64,000 bases of DNA from positions 23,586,674 through 23,650,673 of the forward strand of contig OY294048.1 in NCBI GenBank assembly GCA_958510825.1, written 5' to 3'. Position numbers and translations under genes: made by a program. Below the pieces are notes generated by a model. That model saw nothing but the letters and a program-made list of their open reading frames with translations. It did not search any database and had not been told where the DNA came from. Positions within the stretch are counted from its first letter, which is position 1. Each line of letters begins with the position of its first letter. The stretch comes from Brachypterus glaber (Eukaryota > Arthropoda > Insecta > Coleoptera > Kateretidae). This document shows, one piece after another, positions 56,846 through 64,000 of this stretch.

Positions 56846-57326
56846 CCCCTTCACAGTGATTGTCATAGAGGCAAAAACACTTTCACATGTGTGAAACCGC
56901 TATAGTAGCATACACGATAACTTACGAACGCTTTGAGCTAGCGACTTGAAATTTGGTATGCAGATGTATTTTTATATTATATTGTACAAGTTCGTATTTC
57001 AGCTAAATCGGTTGGGGGTAAAACGGGGGTTAAATTTTTATTTTGGTCGTATTTTTTTTTATTATTAACAATAGGAGAAAAATTAAAAAACACTTAAAAG
57101 GTAAAATAAAATTGCACAAAAAGTGTAATAATATTTTTTTTAGCCCCTCCCCCTCTCCCCCAAAATGTAAAAAATTGTTTCTGGGCATAACTTTTTTTGT
57201 ATTCACAATAGAAGAAATAACTGCCTAAAAGAATGTATTATTTTTGATAGGTGATAGATAGATGTTAAAAAAATTAATTAGCACATTTTTGGCACAAAAA
57301 CTTGTTTTCACTGCACTGTGAAGGGG
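56846..57326. mobile_element. piggyBac-like MITE with TTAA target duplication
   Basis: TTAA-CCCCTTCACAGTG at the left and CACTGTGAAGGGG-TTAA at the right are perfect 13-bp inverted repeats flanked by TTAA (56842-56845 and 57327-57330). TTAA duplication with CCC-starting ends fits piggyBac; Kolobok elements also use TTAA. No transposase. The AT-rich interior includes a T run and a C-rich patch near 57140. Confidence 0.8.
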
Positions 57327-57330
57327 TTAA

Positions 57331-58989
57331 TAAGGAAACCTTGCACATTTCTGTTTTATTGGGTGCATAACATTAAAAACGTTCTCACAATTGGTGATTG
57401 CTTAAGTTAACATTTAGTACATCAAATGCTTTTTCTTTCTATCTCCTGCATATTTTCCCCAAAACTCAGCGAACTTGAACATTCTAAAAAAAATAAATTA
57501 TTATTTTCTCAAGTACGTTAAAATTCTTTCAAATCTGTATAGGTTCAAGAATGACGTCACCTACATAAGGCAGGAGTTGCTCAAAAGCTGATGAAAGGTG
57601 TACTTAAAGAGGGAAGGGGGGATTGGTGACATGATTCTTGAACAGCTCAATACTGCTATCATTAAGTTATGAAATCTTAACTGAGCCACAAAAATCAACC
57701 CCCACTGAAATAATTTTAGTAAAATATTTAAAATAAGAATCTTGTGCAGTGCCAGATTAAAGTCCTCTAATGCCCTAAGCAGAGATCAGTTGTTCTGCCT
57801 GCCTATACACAGACTCCTGCGGCATGATGATTAAAAAAAAATATGTAACAAACCTTATTTCTTCTTATAGGTGCATTCCAAGCACAGCACCTCCAATTCT
57901 TGCTGCCCTAAGCACGAGCTTATTCCGCTTACATGTTAATCCAAAAAAATCTTTTCCACAATTCTATTGTAATATTTTGATCTGTTCATTATAGAAAGAT
58001 CAATAAATTTATACTGAGATTCACAATATTCTTTGTAAAAGACTTTAAACACCCTTGCAGCTAACAAATTTTGTTTAAACCATGATGGTGCCATTTTTGA
58101 AGCACTTTTCACAAAAATTACATACTTTTTGCTTCATATTAATGGAGGATCCTCTAATTTCTTATTGGGCAAGAAAATTAACACTACACTGGTATATTCC
58201 CGTACACTATTCAGGGTGTGGGATATATCCCACATGATTATAATCACTTATATTTGGAGCATACATATTTATTTATTTATTACTGTAATGAATAATTAAA
58301 TTCGACTTCCCACATATGGATATATCCATATTAAACAAATCAGAGCCTTACTTTTCGGTTCAGGACAAGGCTTAAATGTGACATCTTCAAATCTAAAAGC
58401 CTTTAATTAGTAAACTACACATCTTTTGTTAATTTTAAAACTTCGTCTTCTTCTTCTTCTTCATTTTTTGGCTTTGTATTTTACATTTCAGCCAATTTTA
58501 AACCTACTTCTTTTTAAAATTTATGCGTCAAAAACAAATATTTGAGGTTATGGAGATTTGACAACATCGTATTAAAATTGTAGATGGCGGATGAATATCA
58601 AGGTCAAATCGAGAGCGAAATAAACATAGGCGTCGTTTTCTTAAGAATTTAGAGGGTTTTAGAAAATATTTTTTTTATCGAAAAAAAATATAGGCACTAG
58701 AAAATTCGACTACTGGGAACATAAATTGCGCATGAGCGAGTATACATGTGTCAAAGTTTTTAGTGAGCAATTTTGGTTTAAATTTGTAAAAATAGTTGAA
58801 TTTAATTGCGAAAATGTAGTTGTGAAGGAAATTGAGTAGTCGAAGCTTAGTTAGAAATAATAAGTAAGCGTTTAGGACTCGTAATTAATGAGAAATCATT
58901 AAATAAACAATAATTAATTGCATAGTGAAGTTAGCTACAATTGTTCTGAAAGCGGTTCATTAGAGTCGGTCGGAAGTTTCAATATTATA
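57331..58989. other. Non-coding stretch upstream of LINE C
   Basis: No gene recognised. It contains a GACGTCACC block (57545-57560), a self-complementary GTGGGATATATCCCAC at about 58217, and a CTT repeat near 58445. From about 58560 on, sequence may be the 5' UTR of LINE C (GTAGATGGCGGATGAATATC). Confidence 0.45.
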
Positions 58990-59025
58990 GTACATGAGAA
59001 GTAGTTCAAATGTACTACAATAAAA

Positions 59026-60089
59026 ATGGCAAGCAAATGCAGGTTATGTTGTTTGGACTTCAAACGGAATGAAAAGTTATTGATAAAGTGTAAGGCATGT
59101 AAATTTATATACCATAGCAAGTGTTTAAATTGGTCAGAAGACCAATATAATATGGTAAATACAGTGAAAGAATTAAAATATGTATGTAATTTATGAAATA
59201 CACCAAGTGTAATGAATGAAATTAGGGAATTGAAAGTTTTAATTCATAAATGTATAGAAACTATAGAAAAACAAAGTAAAATAATTAAGAACCATGAGGA
59301 GGAAAGCTATATTCAGAGGTGTTAAATAAAAATGAAGATTATATAATAGTAAAACCAAAGGACATAGAACAAAAAACTGAAATTACAAGAAATGAAATAA
59401 AACAAAAAATAAACCCTGGTACTATGGCAGTGGGTATTGAACATATGAGAAACAGCAAGAATGGGGCAATTATCATAAAATGCAGTGATAGTGAATCGAA
59501 AGAAAAAATGAAAAACAAAGTTGAGGAGGCATTAGGTGATAACTACAAAGTAGTGGATGCAGATGCAAAAAGCACCAAAGTTATTGTAAAAGGTGTGGAA
59601 TCAGACATAACAAAACAAGAAAATAATGAAATTATTAAAACTATAATTAATCAAAATGAGTTACAGATAATGGAAAATAAAATAAAAATATTAAGTAAAT
59701 GGGCGGATAAGAAAAAGTCAGACTATAATTATATTGTGGTGGAAATTGAATCAGATATTTTTAAAGAGTTTGATAAACTAGATAATATCAAAATTGGATG
59801 GAGGGTATGTAAACTAGATGAATATTATAATGTAAAAAGATGCTTCAATTGTGCAGGTTTCAACCATAAAGCAGAGAAGTGCAAGCATGAAATTTGCTGC
59901 CTGAAATGTTCAGGAAAACATAAAACGGACAAATGTAATTCTAATGTGATAAAATGTGCCAATTACAACTGGGCAGTTAATACGCTAAATTTAAAATTAA
60001 ATGTTAACCACACAGCATATGATAAAGATTGCCCAACATTCAAACGAATGGTGGAAAAGGAAATAAATAAAACAAAGTTTAATTTATAG
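59026..60089 (+). pseudogene. LINE family C ORF1: PHD finger and CCHC zinc knuckles (gag-like)
   Basis: ATG at 59026 opens MASKCRLCCLDFKRNEKLLI and continues with CKACKFIYHSKC, a C4HC3 PHD-type finger; its last cysteine pair is lost to TGA at 59194-59196. A coiled-coil-like part (IRELKVLIHKCIETIEKQ) follows. After a frameshift near 59300 the frame is open to 60089, with INPGTMAVGIEHMRNSKNG and IIKCSDSESK. Two zinc knuckles follow at about 59840-59940: CFNCAGFNHKAEKC and CLKCSGKHKTDKC. A closing NHTAYDKDCPTFKRMVEKE stretch is typical of I/R1/Jockey-group gag-like ORF1 proteins. It packages the element RNA. Confidence 0.85.
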
Positions 60090-60099
60090 CAACCAAGTT

Positions 60100-63000
60100 T
60101 TTCTAAACATGAAATAGTTTATTTTAATGCTCAGGGGTTAATAAATAATAAAATACTAATTGATGGTATGGTAAAAGAATTTGATCCAGATATATATGTG
60201 TAAGTGAGACACATATAACTGATTAAATATATGATAATGAAATTAAAATTAATGGTTATAAATGTGAAACAAACAGAACAAAAAATCCAAGAACAGGTGG
60301 TGTAAGTATATATATTAAAATTGAATATTTTGAAAAATACCTAAATGATTTGATGGTACAATAATTATAAATGGTGACTTTAACCTGGACTACAATAAGG
60401 ATGAATTTCACACTACTAAAATGAAAAATTTAATATATGAAAATGGTTTATACCAAGTGGTTAAAAGTATGACCAGAATTACACAAGGAAGTGCAACACT
60501 TATAGATTATGTTGTAACAAATAAAAAAGACTTACATACTGTAATGTAACCGACCTAAAAATTATCACCTGCAGAATGACAATCTAAGGTGGCTATGTAG
60601 TACCCCAACAAAAATACCAACAAATCTGGCCAGTGATCGATTAGTCTAGAGCGGGATCCTACTTTGTGTTTACAGAAGGTTAAAATATATATATTTGGTT
60701 CGATTTGTATTGTGTTACTTGCGTATGAAAGGAGAATTGGGGACATTTTCAATAAAACAAATAAACCCTTGTAACCAACTTTATTAAACATCAAATCAAG
60801 ATGTGTAAATTTTACATGAAATGAGATAAAAAACCAGGTATTTAAAAAAAATATAATAAAGCCAGTTACAGTTGCCTTAGGTGTTTTTTCTCTGAGAAGG
60901 AAAGTAAGCAACTAGAAAACCTTCTCTTTTTAACCACAATATAAAATAGCACCAATAAAATCAGGTATTATCTCAAACTTTTAAGCCCAACAAATTTATT
61001 GTTCGGCAGAAAACACCAAAATATTGTTTAACACGACCCAAATAACATAGTCCCTAAATCAAACCAGAAAACAGACATCGCAAAATCATTTACATGTCTG
61101 TCACGTGATTACATTTTGTAAAAAAAAAATATTGTAAAATTATTTAATGGTGAGGAAAATGTATGCCTAATTGGTTTATACAATGTTTTGCCTGTAAAAT
61201 TATTCAACAATAAAAGTATCATTTACGCCCCAATGGGGGCGGCCCCATACGAAAACATTTACACAGTAGACAAGTTAGTAAGGAAGGTAGGTACCGGCCA
61301 AGATATCTTAGTAACCGGCTAAAGATGATATTTATGACAGGGATTCAGTTAAAGTAGCTAGTTGCACAAGTTATATAAAGTGAGACATTACATATATAGG
61401 AAAATAATTAAACAGTTCAATAAAAATGGACAGAAATTTAATACGGTACATATAAATACATGGTCTCTCTTTGGAATCGGTCATGGGAGCCAAAGGCACG
61501 TTCAATGTGACCCAATAAAAATATATATAAATTTAACAGAAAAACAATCATTAAAAATATAATGAATTATAGAGACAAAAGTTTTTGGATCAGTTATAGC
61601 ATTTTTATTCATCAATTTTCATTCCGCTAATAAAATTAAAACATTGGCTAAAATAAATAAATAGACATATAAGTCTGAGATACCCGAAAACAGAAGCCGG
61701 ATAAGCCATACTCAATCTGCGTCGGATACCCTTTATGCAAATCACCTCTTTAACTGATTAATGTTAGTTTTTTTCAACAAGGCCCTTTTGCTCGGCGTAA
61801 ACGGCCCTCCATTGTTTGATGGCAACAAACACAAGTTTTTGAAATTAAAAAAAAAACAATCAGGCACAAATCCAACTCAACATTTTAAAATCATAGGTAA
61901 CTGGCACCGCTATAAAATATGTAAATGCTGGAAAAAATAAATATGTTGATAAAAACAATAAAAATAATAATTATAATTCCTGAAAAATAAACCTGAAATA
62001 CACCACAAAACAAATCACAGAAACATAAAGAAATGGGTTTTCAAAAAAATGGTAAATAGATAAATCGGTTTTAAACACATAAATATAAAAACACATTTAA
62101 ATAAGTTGTCAAACGGTAAATAAACAAATCAGATTAAAACACATATTCATAACATTGCCAGCACCTTACAAAAAAAAGACATGTAAAAATACCCCTACGA
62201 TAACCGGATACTAGGTTGAAAATAAATAAATAAAAATCAGAATACACGAAAAGTTTGAAATAATATTGGCGTTTCTAAATTCTACACTTTCAAACAATTT
62301 TACAGAGCTCAAATTCATTTGTATTAAAACAATTCAAATTTTGCTACCCACTAACCTTAAATAAATTTAGCAAGAAATAAATATTACATGTGAGTAAATA
62401 AAATTACTTGAAAGCAGAAAAATAATTTAAAAAAAACACAAAATAAATTAACGTTAAATAATTTAACATTATTCAGTTTAGCACCCATCTCTCTGGTTTT
62501 CTTAAATACAAAAGTTTTTCTCTACTATTTTATGTGGTGTTGGTTTTTGTTTAAAACTATAAGAAAACCATTGTAATTACATAAAATAAACTACTCAAAA
62601 ATTATTACCACAACAGACATGTCATTTCCCTAGCGGGAACTTCATGTCAACTTTGGCGCGCTTTTAAAACAAAGAAATCTTATCTATGAAATAAATCAGT
62701 TATAAAAAACCGTATCAAACCTCACACGTCATCATCGGTCACTAGTTCCCTCCTCATCTACAAATTTGCATGAAACGATGATTATAATTTCCTAGATAAA
62801 ATAAGCCTTTCCTAGTACAAAATAATATCTACTTCGAGACATATGACTCAAATTAATGTACTAAAAACTTTCGGAAAAATATATCATTCGAGATGCCTCA
62901 GACGCGGACCGCGTAACCAGGTGAAATTTACGTTTAAAAATATCTGAAAAATGCTTATAAAATTTATAAATGTTCACGTGTGAAATATGATAGATTTTAA

Positions 63001-64000
63001 ATAAAATAAAACCATCACAACTTATAACTAACTAAAATTAACACAAAAATCGTACCTGATTTAATTTCACTAACACACAAGACATTCTTAGCCCGTAGTC
63101 CCCGCACTCTCTCTGAAGCGACGCTCTGCAAAACCAAAACACCTCTTAACGGTGCCTCTCAGGTATCGGCCCCCGCTTTTATTCGACGCTAATCGAGATA
63201 ACAGCATTTTTGCTATGCGGAACTGTTGTCCTCTTTTTAAGTGGAATTTTGCCTGATAACATTTGACATTTAGATCAAAAACTGTTGATCTTTTAGGCCG
63301 TTAATTTTCAAAAATATTTTTGAATTTGAGATAAGGTAGGCCCTTACAATACAGAAGTTCATAACACACCAAGGATAAGTGATCATAATATTATAAGTAA
63401 TAACATTAACATGGAAAGGAAGAATATCGAAATTAGAAACGAAAGAGAAAATAGGATAATGAAGAACTACCACAAAGAAACATTTCAAAATATGTTGTTA
63501 AATTGTGAGTGGAAGAACAATATAGGAGACATCAACACAATGACAAATGATTTGACAGAAAACATAAAAACGGCCCTTGATAGAATATGTCCAGTAAAAA
63601 AAGTAATAAGCAATGTAAAGTATGACTTGATAAATGGATAAATTATGATGTGCTAGAAAGTATAAAGGAAAGAAACATATTTTATAAAAGAGCAAGTTAC
63701 ACTAATGATAATGAAGATTGGGAGTTATATAAACAGAAAAGAAACAAAGTCATTAAAGAAATAAGAAAAGCCAAAGAAACATATTATGAGGAAACTATAG
63801 AGAAGAACTGTAGAAATACAAGAAAACTGTGGAAGGAATTAAAACAAATATTACCAGGAAAAAAACAGAAGAGTGGGGAATATATTAAATTTAACAACAA
63901 TAAGGAGACAAAAGATGAGATTATAGCAGAAAAGTTCAATGTATACTTTTTAAAAAGTATAGATGAAATAGTGGATAATTTGCCAAAATTTAATGATTTG
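60100..64000 (+). pseudogene. LINE family C ORF2: endonuclease and linker, split by an insertion
   Basis: From about 60100: IVYFNAQGLINNKILIDGMV, a frameshift near the expected SETHI motif, then NPRTGGVSIYIK and an internal deletion. Next come IIINGDFNLDYNKDEF (about 60365) and ITQGSATLIDYVVTNKKDLH, ending at 60539. The frame resumes at 63349 with VHNTPRISDHNIIS (the catalytic SDH). The linker runs to the window end (LWKELKQILPG, about 63825), with a stop near 63640. The RT domain would lie beyond 64000. Family: I/R1/Jockey-like by ORF1 type and the NAQGL start. Confidence 0.83.
60540..63348. mobile_element. 2809-bp TG...CA insertion in LINE C, candidate solo LTR
   Basis: It starts TGTAATGTAACCGACC and ends GGTAGGCCCTTACA, flanked by ATAC on both sides (60536-60539 and 63349-63352). 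TG/CA termini with a 4-bp duplication are LTR features. Neither end is repeated inside, so there is no second LTR, and no retroviral gene is seen; a long solo LTR is the simplest reading. A GC-richer patch at about 62630-62660 (CCCTAGCGGGAAC, GGCGCGC) and one at 63100-63190 could be promoter parts. The 118-codon minus frame at 60555-60911 is unremarkable. Confidence 0.7.

Noticed and set aside
60555..60911. 118-codon minus ORF in the 2.8-kb insertion
   Set aside because: No motif, biased hydrophobic composition and no neighbours; most likely chance in AT-rich DNA.

Overview
This window looks like repeat-rich nuclear DNA from an arthropod, most likely an insect. It is very AT-rich and shows no bacterial gene organisation. 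One gene has many small exons with GT/AG borders. Nearly everything else is transposon-derived: LINEs, tRNA-derived SINEs, an env-bearing Ty3/gypsy element, a Polinton-type DNA polymerase B and many non-autonomous DNA transposons. The insect order cannot be fixed from the sequence alone. One 200-bp run of N lies at 14780-14979.

Layout. 1-1740: LINE family A, minus strand, cut by the window edge. 1941-6110: decayed protein-primed DNA polymerase B, split by a 5'-truncated LINE A tail. 6111-10552: non-coding repeats, ending in a 1.55-kb fold-back element that contains an almost spacerless palindrome. 10553-14779: a nearly full-length LINE A running into the gap. 14980-21207: the 3' part of an errantivirus-like gypsy element (protease, RT, RNase H, integrase, env, 3' LTR). 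21438-21545: a mariner-type transposase remnant. 22850-25600: LINE family B. 27179-28768: a fold-back element with RSS/Transib-like ends. 29730-39947, minus strand: an 11-exon gene for a zinc-finger plus tyrosine-recombinase protein. 40362-42363: a TIR element with an internally amplified unit. 43010-44035: a LINE A fragment. 45706-46112: a palindrome beside a SINE. 46960-50813: a nearly complete LINE B. 51580-52144: a complete SINE with a 14-bp target duplication. 52582-57330: nested MITEs. 58990-64000: LINE family C, split by a 2.8-kb TG...CA insertion.

The most noteworthy locus is the tyrosine-recombinase gene. Its exons were assembled by hand from splice sites and reading-frame phase. All eleven join in frame apart from one 1-base discrepancy in an A run. 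Predicted length is about 879 residues, starting with a conventional ATG exon and ending with a short basic C-terminal exon. Introns hold CACTA-like, hAT-like and other fold-back elements, yet the exons stay open. One small exon sits in a near-perfect 487-bp tandem duplication that preserves the frame.

The insertions give a relative history. A MITE at 53209 sits in a fold-back element whose second copy shows the empty site. Removing the insertion at 60540-63348, with one copy of its 4-bp duplication, restores the LINE C endonuclease frame. The LINE A tail inside the polymerase is younger than the polymerase.
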